This document shows, piece after piece, positions 1-5,603 of a stretch of 5,603 nt of DNA (positions are counted from its first letter, which is position 1; the number at the start of each line of letters is the position of its first letter). The stretch is taken from NCBI GenBank assembly GCA_024643595.1, contig JAHEMS010000263.1, forward strand, positions 1 to 5,603, given 5' to 3'. The DNA comes from Bacteroidota bacterium. GTDB taxonomy: Bacteria > Bacteroidota > Bacteroidia > Cytophagales > Cyclobacteriaceae. The notes under the pieces were generated by a model. That model was not told where the DNA came from. It saw only the letters and a program-made list of their open reading frames with translations, and did no database searches. The translations under genes were made by a program, and so were the position numbers.

Positions 1-164
1 CCATACCAGTAACCGTAATAATTTACACAATGGATATGGGAATGCTTCATTAAGTCTACTACAGTCAGGTAGAAATTACCATACTCAAGAACGGGGATCT
101 TTGATATACTTATGGTCCCTTGATTTTTAACTGATCCGTAGTGGATTGAGGTTTCAGTGTCCAT
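1..164 (-). CDS. hyfG: HyfG-like large subunit (NuoCD/HycE family), N-terminal 54 codons only
   Basis: This frame opens with ATG at 164, two bases after the hyfF stop codon, and stays open to the left edge, so the gene is cut off. It begins MDTETSIHYG and contains a stretch reading FYLTVVDLMK followed by HCVNYYGYW. This resembles the start of the NuoC-like domain (complex I 30-kDa type) that forms the N-terminal part of HyfG/HycE large subunits. In the family the following NuoD-like domain carries the NiFe-site cysteines or, in Ehr relatives, lacks them. None of that domain is in the window. No Shine-Dalgarno sequence precedes the start, as for the other genes here. The identity rests mainly on position after hyfF, in the usual hyfB-C-E-F-G order, with modest support from the short sequence. 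The full family length is about 500 to 570 residues, so only a tenth is visible. Confidence 0.72.
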   Translation of the reverse strand, partial: MDTETSIHYGSVKNQGTISISKIPVLEYGNFYLTVVDLMKHSHIHCVNYYGYWY

Positions 165-166
165 AG

Positions 167-1591
167 TTAAGAGGGTAGTGTTTTAATGGCAAGAAGGATC
201 GTGTCGACAATGAAAGGAGGTCTGAATAAGCCAATATAAAATACAATGACGATGAGCACCAATTGCATGATGGATTCATAAGGTGACGCCCCGTGCATGT
301 TGATTGAAGCGGTGCTCTTCTTTAAAAATATGATACCTAACATTTTTATAGCAAGACCATAAATAATAATCAAGACGAGTAATAGTACAATCAGCGCTAT
401 CCACCAGTAGTTTTTTGCGACCAATGCCTGAAACATATAAAGTTCTGAAATCAGCATGCCGGAAGGAGGCATGGCGATAATAGATAAAAATCCGAGTAAC
501 ATCACAAGACCACCCAGTGGATTTACTCTTAGGTAACTTCCAATTTTCTCATCCAGTTTACTGTCGAAAATCCTATGCATTTGAGACACTTGAAAAAATA
601 AACTGGATTTTACCAGGGAATGCATCACCAGGTGGAGAATGGCGGCAAAGTATCCAAGGCCTCCGCAGGAAAAGGCTATCATCACCAATGAGGCATGTTC
701 CATACTGGAGTAAGCAAACATGCGTTTTACATTTTTTACTCGCAGTATATATACAGCGGCAAAAAAAAGTGAGAGCAATCCTACGATCATTAGAAGTTTA
801 TTCATCCAGGGCAATAAAGAAGTGCCTGAGAATGCCTCGTAGAATCGGTAGATCGCTATAAAGCCTGAATTCATTAACACGGATGATAAGCTTGCTCCTA
901 CTTGCGAGGGCGATGCATCTTTCGCATCAATGTCTACATTAAATAACGGCACGAGCCCCATTTTTACACTAAATCCGGTTACGACTAAAAGAAAGCATGC
1001 TTTTAGCCAAACCGTGTTCAATTGATTTGCCTCTCTTTTGATAGCACTAAATGTAAAATCAACGTGACCGACTTGTTGTGCGGCGAAGCCAAGAAACAAT
1101 ACTCCCGCAAAAGCAATCGCAATACCAATCGAGCATACATATAAATATTTCCAGGTCGCCTCAAGCGCATCCTGATTTCGATCATGATAAATTAAAATTG
1201 AAGCACCGAGGGTTGTGGCTTCCATAAAAGCCCAGAGCACGCCAAAATGAGAAGTAAAAAGCACGCCTACCATGGCTCCGGTAAAGAAGATTGTTCCTGC
1301 ATTATGCAGGGCTACATCAGTTATCTTTACATTTCTGTCTTCAACAAATTTTACGTAGTGAATCGCAGAGAATAAACTTACCAGAATTAAAATAAAATAG
1401 AATATCAAGCCAAGGCGGTCACTAAAGAAATATTCATTGAGTTGAAGCCCAGCTTGGGGCCAAAGATTGATACCTAAACCAATCATCAAGATCACATATA
1501 AAAAGACCAATATATGACTGACTGACCTTCGCCTTATACTATAAGTAAGAATGGAAAAGACAGCTGTAAGTATAAAAAACAAGTAGATCAT
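167..1591 (-). CDS. hyfF: HyfF-like antiporter-type membrane subunit (NuoN/NuoM family)
   Basis: This 474-residue protein is strongly hydrophobic, with about 13 to 14 likely membrane helices, and belongs to the proton-conducting NuoL/M/N superfamily. E. coli HyfF is somewhat longer, at roughly 525 residues. The HyfF signature is visible at about residues 118-160: VLWAFMEATTL, with the conserved helix-5 glutamate E124, then LEATWKYLYVCSIGIA. Other channel residues seen are K210 (SVKMGLVP, the helix-7 lysine), K289 (VKNVKRMFAYSSMEH), H324 and K328 (MHSLVKSSLFF), and E383 after AMPPSG. The segment after K210, where HSWLP..H..AP-type sequence is common in the superfamily, reads FNVDIDAKDASPSQ and is divergent. 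The gene starts 5 bases after the hyfE stop and ends two bases before hyfG. The start ATG is the first available after hyfE and gives an immediate membrane helix. The expected role is ion translocation in the membrane arm of a Hyf or Ehr complex. Confidence 0.88.
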   Translation of the reverse strand: MIYLFFILTAVFSILTYSIRRRSVSHILVFLYVILMIGLGINLWPQAGLQLNEYFFSDRLGLIFYFILILVSLFSAIHYVKFVEDRNVKITDVALHNAGTIFFTGAMVGVLFTSHFGVLWAFMEATTLGASILIYHDRNQDALEATWKYLYVCSIGIAIAFAGVLFLGFAAQQVGHVDFTFSAIKREANQLNTVWLKACFLLVVTGFSVKMGLVPLFNVDIDAKDASPSQVGASLSSVLMNSGFIAIYRFYEAFSGTSLLPWMNKLLMIVGLLSLFFAAVYILRVKNVKRMFAYSSMEHASLVMIAFSCGGLGYFAAILHLVMHSLVKSSLFFQVSQMHRIFDSKLDEKIGSYLRVNPLGGLVMLLGFLSIIAMPPSGMLISELYMFQALVAKNYWWIALIVLLLVLIIIYGLAIKMLGIIFLKKSTASINMHGASPYESIMQLVLIVIVFYIGLFRPPFIVDTILLAIKTLPS

Positions 1592-1596
1592 AGTGG

Positions 1597-2238
1597 TTAA
1601 TCTTTAAGTTGAGATAACTGTCCTGTATCTGCATTTTGGAAATAATCTTTCATCTTATTGAAAAATATTCCCATGATAAGTACACTGGTAAAAATATCGA
1701 GAAGGATAGCTGAGTTGACGAACATGGGCATCTCTGCACCCAGTGCCAGCGAAAGCAGGAATATCCCGTTTTCAATCACCAGGTAGCTGATCAGGTGGGT
1801 AACCAGATCCCGGTTGTTGATGGCAATGAACAATCCGACAAGGATGGATGAAATAGCGGCGGTAAAGTATTTAACCTGATGATCAGCATCAATGGTCAAT
1901 TCATCATGAATCGCATAGGAAATCATAAAACAACCAATAACAATCAGTGCGGTAATAAATACAGAATAATATCCCTTCATCGGCCCATTGTGATGACGGT
2001 GATTTCTATTTTTTGTAATTCGTTGCAAAAACAAGGGAACAAAAATGGCTTTAAACACAAGTGTTTCTAGAAGAATGAATATCAGGTGAATGAGATCGAT
2101 CTCTTTTAATTCGAAATAGGCCAAGCCAAATAACAATATTCCCTGTAAAGCCAGTAAAGTGAAATAGCTTTTAACCATTTCTACCTTTGCCAGATAGATG
2201 AGTGAGATGATAAAAAGTACGATTAGAAAATTTATCAT
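1597..2238 (-). CDS. hyfE: HyfE-like hydrogenase-4 membrane subunit (NuoK-type C-terminal half)
   Basis: The product has 213 residues, close to the roughly 216 of E. coli HyfE, and has about seven predicted membrane helices (near 1-20, 25-42, 47-71, 92-111, 124-141, 145-167 and 175-195). The C-terminal half shows the family hallmark: SYLVIENGIFLLSLALG with E156-N157 at about 151-167, then AEMPMFV and ILLDIFTSVLIMGIF at about 168-192. This region corresponds to NuoK/MrpC, a four-helix subunit that lies between the antiporter-like modules and the HyfC anchor. Where many members, as I recall them, have VELG in the last helix, this protein has VNSA (N175). A short histidine- and arginine-rich cytoplasmic-type loop, NRNHRHHNG, lies at about 77-85. 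The gene begins two bases after the hyfC stop, so translation is probably coupled. No Shine-Dalgarno sequence is present. The identity is well supported by sequence pattern, length and order. Confidence 0.85.
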   Translation of the reverse strand: MINFLIVLFIISLIYLAKVEMVKSYFTLLALQGILLFGLAYFELKEIDLIHLIFILLETLVFKAIFVPLFLQRITKNRNHRHHNGPMKGYYSVFITALIVIGCFMISYAIHDELTIDADHQVKYFTAAISSILVGLFIAINNRDLVTHLISYLVIENGIFLLSLALGAEMPMFVNSAILLDIFTSVLIMGIFFNKMKDYFQNADTGQLSQLKD

Positions 2239-2240
2239 GA

Positions 2241-2927
2241 TTATATTTTGTTTTTAATGATCATCACTACAAAGATCAGAACAAGCGCCACTGCGTTAAT
2301 CGAAAGAATATATTGTGCATTCATGGCCATCTTATTTCGCGCGCGAAACGATTCGATCCAGCCTATACCTGCCGCAAAAAATAATTGCATCACCAGGAGA
2401 ATACCTACACGCATCCATAAGTCAAGAGACTGTGGGATCAGACAATTGGCGCTAAGCATACTAAAGAGAATAAACTTCAGGTTGTTGGCAATTTTAATAA
2501 TTCCAAGATCAAAGCCGCTGTGATCCAGAACCATCACTTCATGTACCATGGTGAGTTCCAAATGGGTTAGCGGATCATCAACCGGCAGACGACTGGTTTC
2601 CACCAATGTAATATTGGCCAGGACATAACCCGCTATGATGGCTATTATGAAGGAGAAATAGTCGTAATAGTGAAGGCCCGCAAAAATATCATGAAATGAG
2701 GTGTAGCCCGTGAACATTGCCAGGGAACCTAGTAAAATGAAAAAGGCAGGTTCCATTAGCATTGAGTAAAATGCTTCACGGTTGGCGCCCATACCTTCAA
2801 ATCCGCTGGAAACGTCCAGCGCACTAATAATAATCATGAAACGACCGAGACCTAACAAGTAAGCAAACAGCACAAAATCACCAGAAAAAGATATGATCGA
2901 ATTATTTTCCTCAAACGGAATAAACAT
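2241..2927 (-). CDS. hyfC: Possible restarted C-terminal HyfC product (228 residues)
   Basis: If the TAG in hyfC terminates translation, the next in-frame ATG is codon 74 of the full gene, at 2927, giving a 228-residue protein beginning MFIPFEENN. It would keep the conserved GMGANRE, PVDDP and THLE motifs and about seven membrane helices. It would lose the first membrane helix, the GRKGPG...WRDIIRLL segment and most of the second helix, which begins before this methionine. Automatic gene callers would probably report this as the gene. No Shine-Dalgarno-like sequence precedes the ATG, and the residues before it in the same frame are clearly family sequence. I therefore regard 2927 as an artefactual start rather than the true one. 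Confidence 0.3.
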   Translation of the reverse strand: MFIPFEENNSIISFSGDFVLFAYLLGLGRFMIIISALDVSSGFEGMGANREAFYSMLMEPAFFILLGSLAMFTGYTSFHDIFAGLHYYDYFSFIIAIIAGYVLANITLVETSRLPVDDPLTHLELTMVHEVMVLDHSGFDLGIIKIANNLKFILFSMLSANCLIPQSLDLWMRVGILLVMQLFFAAGIGWIESFRARNKMAMNAQYILSINAVALVLIFVVMIIKNKI

Positions 2928-2987
2928 AGAAGCTACAATTACGGTAGCGAGGTAGATCGGCGCACCAATTTGAAAAACAAAACTCGA

Positions 2988-2990
2988 CTA
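2988..2990 (-). other. In-frame amber (TAG) codon 53 of hyfC
   Basis: The minus strand reads AGC ACC TAG TCG AGT in the hyfC frame, with the translation SVYST before and SSFVF after. There is no frame change across the site. A single base change from a sense codon such as CAG, AAG, GAG, TCG or TGG would produce it. The four complete genes of the operon all end in TAA and the upstream partial gene ends in TGA, so TAG is never used as a terminal codon in this window. Five genes is too small a sample to infer recoding. Confidence 0.9.
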
Positions 2991-3147
2991 GGTGCTGTAT
3001 ACACTTCCTTTTTTCAACAGTCGAATGATGTCACGCCATGGCTGCAGAATACCGGGACCTTTTCTACCGCTGAACAAAGCCTTCGTTTTTACGATTACTC
3101 CCGGGAAGTAGATCGCTGAAATGAATATTAGAATAAGTGATAGCATA

Positions 3148-5124
3148 TTACAGAACGTTTATAAGGATTAGAAATCCAATCAGTAGCAGGAACAACATGG
3201 GATACATCAGATAATGATTGATCACACCAGATTGGGCAATTCCTGCTTTAGGGAGATTATTCACAATCAGATGGACCCAACTTAGAATAGTCTTTTCTTC
3301 TACCAGGTCATTGTTTTCTGTTTGAAATTTTTTTGGTGGAGGAAAAATCTCATGCTCATCAAAGGATTTATAAATACGACGATATTGTATAACAGGATCA
3401 GCCAGCTCACGTAGACTATCCGCATAGGAAGTAGGCGTATACTGATGGCGGAAATCCCCAGCGGTATATCCACATCCCCAGGTGGGTCCTGTTGTTACTT
3501 TTACCAAGGATTGTTGCCAGGCACGTAGGCCTACTATGGCTGCAATTATTACAAGTAATATGATATTCACCTGGCTAACTGAATTAAGAGAATGCATCAA
3601 AGGCTCGATGGAGAATGAGTTATCTGTAAAAGTTTGAAGGACAATGATTACCTGATTAACAAAAAAGGAGGGAATCAATCCAATGGCCAGCATACATACG
3701 ATTAGCAGGAAAGCAGGAATCAACATGATTGCCGGTACTTCTTTTACCGGATGACTATGCTCTTCTCTGCGCGTTCCCAGAAAACTCAAACCAAATGCTT
3801 TGGTGAAGCAGTAAATACAAAGGCCGCCAATTAATACCAGGCTAAGAATACTTACCACACTTAGAATTGAAGATGAAAAAACGGATCCTGACATGTGATG
3901 GATAATACCGCTATAAATCAAAAACTCTGAAATGAACCCGTTGAAGGGTGGAATGCCACTGATGGCGAGTGCTCCGATTAGAAAGGATATAGCGGTAAGC
4001 CGCATGTTTTTCGCAAGGCCTCCCAAATGATCCATATTTATTTTGTGCGTAGCATAAAATACATTTCCCGCTGTGAAGAATAGAAGCGATTTGAAAAGTG
4101 CGTGATTTAATGTGTGTAGCAAGGCACCGCCCCATCCCAGTATCATCATCGTAGTTTCTCCATTTGCCTTTCCTAATATTCCGATTCCGATACCTATTCC
4201 GATGATCCCGATATTTTCAATACTGTGGTAGGCTAACAATCGCTTCAAATCATGTTGCATGATAGCCATAATCACACCCAATAGGCCAGAGACGATACCC
4301 GCTGATAGCACAATAATGCCAATCATTTGCAGATCATTTTCGAGTAACGTGCTAATTCTGAAAATTCCATAAATCCCCATCTTAATCATCACACCACTCA
4401 TTACTCCGGATACATGCGAGGGTGCTGCAGGGTGTGCACGAGGAAGCCAGGAATGGAATGGGATAAATCCAGCTTTTATGCCGAAGCCAGCAAAGAATAC
4501 AAGGAATAACGGTGTATTATTTGATTGAGAAAAGAATTTGCTTATTCCTTCAAAACTTAAATCACCGGTTTGATTGGCTGCAATAAGGAAACCCAGCATA
4601 ATCAATGCAAATCCAAGGTGCATCTGAAGCAAATAATTTATCCCTGTCTTTAATGTTGATTCTTTTTGAGCTTCAAAAATTACAAGAATAAAGGAGAAGA
4701 GGGACATTAGTTCCCAAGCCAAGAGAAACGCAATCCCGTCCTGCACAGAAACCACTAGCAACATTGCGCCATGAAGCCAAAGAAAGCTAAATAAGTGAAG
4801 TGAAATAAAGACTGATCTTTTCTTCGGCAAATAAGGTTTTAGATATCCATTCGCGTAGAGTATGCCGCAAAAGCAAATTATGTTTATGATTAACATAAAA
4901 TAAGCACTCAACGGATCGATCACCAATTTTATGGGCCCGCTCCATGTGGTGATTCCCAACTCAAGGGTTAAGGTATCGCCAGTAAGCACTTGCCATGCCC
5001 AACTTGTTGTAGAAATTATTAGAAGAAGGTGAAGTGCTAATCCCAAATTATATTTTATCTTTTTTGGGATAAAGAACATCCCAAAGGAAAGAAGTAAGGC
5101 GACTTTGAAAAAAACGATCATCAT
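3148..5124 (-). CDS. hyfB: HyfB-like antiporter-type membrane subunit (NuoL family)
   Basis: The 658-residue product matches the length of HyfB (about 670 in E. coli) and has about 15 to 16 likely membrane helices. The antiporter core covers about residues 120-430. It contains AWELMSLFSF with helix-5 E138, FGIKAGFIPFHSWLPRAHPAAP (217-235 region) with helix-7 K217, GVMIKMGIYGIFR with K248, HDLKRLLAYHSIENIG with K294, and NHALFKSLLFFTAGN with K345. These are the charged residues that form the ion pathway in NuoL/M/N proteins. The C-terminal extension is the HyfB/HycC type: GPTWGCGY (547-553), then QYTPTSYAD, a soluble stretch, and a final helix (about 640-656). ATG ATG occurs at the start. The first is taken because both lie just before the first helix and the choice changes only one residue. 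No Shine-Dalgarno sequence is present. This is the first gene of the visible operon, one base ahead of hyfC. Confidence 0.92.
   Translation of the reverse strand: MMIVFFKVALLLSFGMFFIPKKIKYNLGLALHLLLIISTTSWAWQVLTGDTLTLELGITTWSGPIKLVIDPLSAYFMLIINIICFCGILYANGYLKPYLPKKRSVFISLHLFSFLWLHGAMLLVVSVQDGIAFLLAWELMSLFSFILVIFEAQKESTLKTGINYLLQMHLGFALIMLGFLIAANQTGDLSFEGISKFFSQSNNTPLFLVFFAGFGIKAGFIPFHSWLPRAHPAAPSHVSGVMSGVMIKMGIYGIFRISTLLENDLQMIGIIVLSAGIVSGLLGVIMAIMQHDLKRLLAYHSIENIGIIGIGIGIGILGKANGETTMMILGWGGALLHTLNHALFKSLLFFTAGNVFYATHKINMDHLGGLAKNMRLTAISFLIGALAISGIPPFNGFISEFLIYSGIIHHMSGSVFSSSILSVVSILSLVLIGGLCIYCFTKAFGLSFLGTRREEHSHPVKEVPAIMLIPAFLLIVCMLAIGLIPSFFVNQVIIVLQTFTDNSFSIEPLMHSLNSVSQVNIILLVIIAAIVGLRAWQQSLVKVTTGPTWGCGYTAGDFRHQYTPTSYADSLRELADPVIQYRRIYKSFDEHEIFPPPKKFQTENNDLVEEKTILSWVHLIVNNLPKAGIAQSGVINHYLMYPMLFLLLIGFLILINVL
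4171..4212 (-). repeat. Short Gly-Ile repeat within hyfB
   Basis: Residues 305-318 of HyfB read as alternating isoleucine and glycine (IGIIGIGIGIGILG), encoded by near-repeats of ATCGGA/ATAGGT. It follows the conserved HSIEN motif and lies in a membrane helix. It is probably an ordinary family helix with low sequence complexity, although the DNA repeat could be slightly prone to slippage. Confidence 0.45.
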
Positions 5125-5295
5125 GGTTTAACGTTTTATAAATATGTACTTAGCTAATTCGTTTGCTTTGGATTACCCATTATAAATGTGATTAGGCATC
5201 TATAATGTAAAATTATTTTGAATCAGAAGATTTGTTGGAGTGATATAAATTTTACTTAAATGACTATTTTATAAATAATCGTAAAAAAATATCAA
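5125..5295 (-). promoter_or_regulatory. AT-rich intergenic gap upstream of hyfB; probable promoter region
   Basis: By my count 39 of 171 bases are G or C (about 23%), much lower than in the genes. No open frame of interest is present on either strand. Because the operon starts here and the next gene upstream is on the same strand, a promoter for hyfB is likely to lie here. I find no convincing boxes: the Bacteroidota-type TTTG (-33) is absent on the minus strand, and a TATAAT (5184-5179) has no well-spaced -35 partner. No sigma-54 GG/GC pair was found. Read-through from the upstream gene is also possible. Confidence 0.35.
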
Positions 5296-5601
5296 TCATA
5301 GTTTGAATACACAATACAGATTTATTCGAGATGTTCCTTCAATATGTGAAGGTTTACTTGTGTATGGAAATTGGTTGCCGGGATGAGGTAGGTTAAAGGT
5401 AACCCGGTTTATATGGCCGTAAATAAGAAGTGAAAAAATTTTATCATTTTCACGCTCTTCTTCATTTTCATTTAGCTGCTCAGCAAAAAAGGTAAAAAAG
5501 AGATCAGGATGTTGCCATGAATTTACCTGTGAATGTATGTCTGGCTTGGCATGAATTTGATTAGAATCAGACGGATATACAGGGCTAAGAAATTCGAAAA
5601 G
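5296..5601 (-). CDS. C-terminal part of an unrecognised protein, running off the right edge
   Basis: An open frame enters from the right edge and runs for 101 codons to a TGA at 5298-5296. It contains no internal ATG, so it must be the tail of a longer gene if real. The translation is protein-like: it starts LFEFLSPVYPSDSNQ, has an acidic stretch (NENEEERENDK), then IFSLLIYGHINRVTFNL, and ends INLYCVFKL. The alternation of hydrophobic and polar residues near the end suggests beta strands, and there is no membrane helix. I do not recognise the family and assign no function. The other frames of this region are closed by several stops, which supports this frame. It lies 171 bases ahead of hyfB on the same strand. 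This is too far for tight coupling, so it may not belong to the complex. Confidence 0.6.
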   Translation of the reverse strand, partial: LFEFLSPVYPSDSNQIHAKPDIHSQVNSWQHPDLFFTFFAEQLNENEEERENDKIFSLLIYGHINRVTFNLPHPGNQFPYTSKPSHIEGTSRINLYCVFKL

Positions 5602-5603
5602 AA

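Larger units (their letters stand above)
2241..3146 (-). pseudogene. hyfC: HyfC-like anchor subunit (NuoH/HycD family), interrupted by one in-frame TAG
   Basis: Read through the TAG, this is a full-length 301-residue HyfC (E. coli HyfC has about 315). The start ATG at 3146 lies one base after the hyfB stop. The first helix (about 2-19) is followed by GRKGPGILQPWRDIIRLLKK at 27-46, a hallmark of the family, with the TAG at codon 53. The frame then resumes with SSFVFQIGAPIYLATVIVA and continues to the stop codon without further breaks. Downstream hallmarks are GMGANRE (118-124), MEP (131-133), PVDDPLTHLE (188-197) and HEVMVLDHSG (202-211), which carry the acidic residues associated with the NuoH-type ion and quinone pathway. 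HyfC anchors the catalytic arm to the membrane pump. Since the frame is otherwise perfect, the lesion would have to be recent, an error in the sequence, or tolerated by suppression. It is labelled a pseudogene for the annotation, but loss of function is not proven. Confidence 0.8.

Noticed and set aside
517..861. Plus-strand open frame of 114 codons opposite hyfF
   Set aside because: It lies wholly antisense to a clear HyfF gene, its translation has no recognisable domain, and it looks like a shadow of the minus-strand coding frame.
1879..2070. Plus-strand open frame of 63 codons opposite hyfE
   Set aside because: It is antisense to conserved HyfE sequence, short, and has no protein-like pattern.
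2248..2523. Plus-strand open frame of 91 codons opposite hyfC
   Set aside because: It is antisense to the conserved hyfC C-terminal region, and no family or start signal supports it.
2928..3146. Idea that the stretch between hyfB and 2927 is a long non-coding leader or a frameshifted segment
   Set aside because: Translation from 3146 gives hallmark HyfC N-terminal sequence in the same frame as the downstream part. The only break is the TAG, so no frameshift or leader is needed.
3911..4135. Second minus-strand open frame of 74 codons inside hyfB
   Set aside because: It is out of frame within conserved HyfB antiporter sequence, with an implausible composition and no start context.
5262..5280. 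Small AT-rich inverted repeat downstream of the upstream partial gene, possible terminator
   Set aside because: On the minus strand GATTATTT and AAAATAGTC-type arms can form an 8-base-pair stem with one G-U pair, but it is nearly all A-U and is not followed by a clear T run. It is not convincing in a 23% G+C gap.

Overview
The window holds most of a minus-strand operon encoding a membrane-bound complex of the hydrogenase-4 / formate-hydrogenlyase type, a relative of respiratory complex I. Reading the minus strand from right to left, the order is hyfB (5124-3148), hyfC (3146-2241), hyfE (2238-1597), hyfF (1591-167) and the first 54 codons of hyfG (164 to the left edge). Gaps between genes are only 1 to 5 bases, so the genes are almost certainly co-transcribed and translationally coupled. 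A 171-base AT-rich gap (5125-5295) separates hyfB from the C-terminal end of an unrecognised gene on the same strand that runs off the right edge (5296-5601).

The most notable feature is in hyfC. Its reading frame is intact over 302 codons except for one in-frame TAG at codon 53 (2988-2990). Family-typical sequence lies on both sides of the TAG in the same frame. Taken at face value, either the gene is broken, the base is an assembly or sequencing error, the amber codon is read through, or a shortened HyfC restarts at codon 74 (2927). The other subunits look intact.

The proteins would work as follows. HyfB and HyfF are antiporter-like (NuoL/M/N) proton or sodium pumping modules. HyfC is the NuoH-like membrane anchor that joins the pump arm to the soluble catalytic arm. 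HyfE is a NuoK-like small membrane subunit. HyfG is the NuoCD-like large subunit, which in true hydrogenases carries the NiFe site. That site lies beyond the left edge, so the window cannot separate a real group 4 [NiFe] hydrogenase from an energy-converting-hydrogenase-related (Ehr) complex that lacks the metal site.

The source is probably a member of the Bacteroidota. This is inferred from the absence of Shine-Dalgarno sequences before every start, moderate G+C in the genes with a very AT-rich intergenic gap, TAA at the end of all four complete genes, and the general character of the protein sequences. No RNA genes, CRISPR arrays, insertion sequences or attachment sites were seen.
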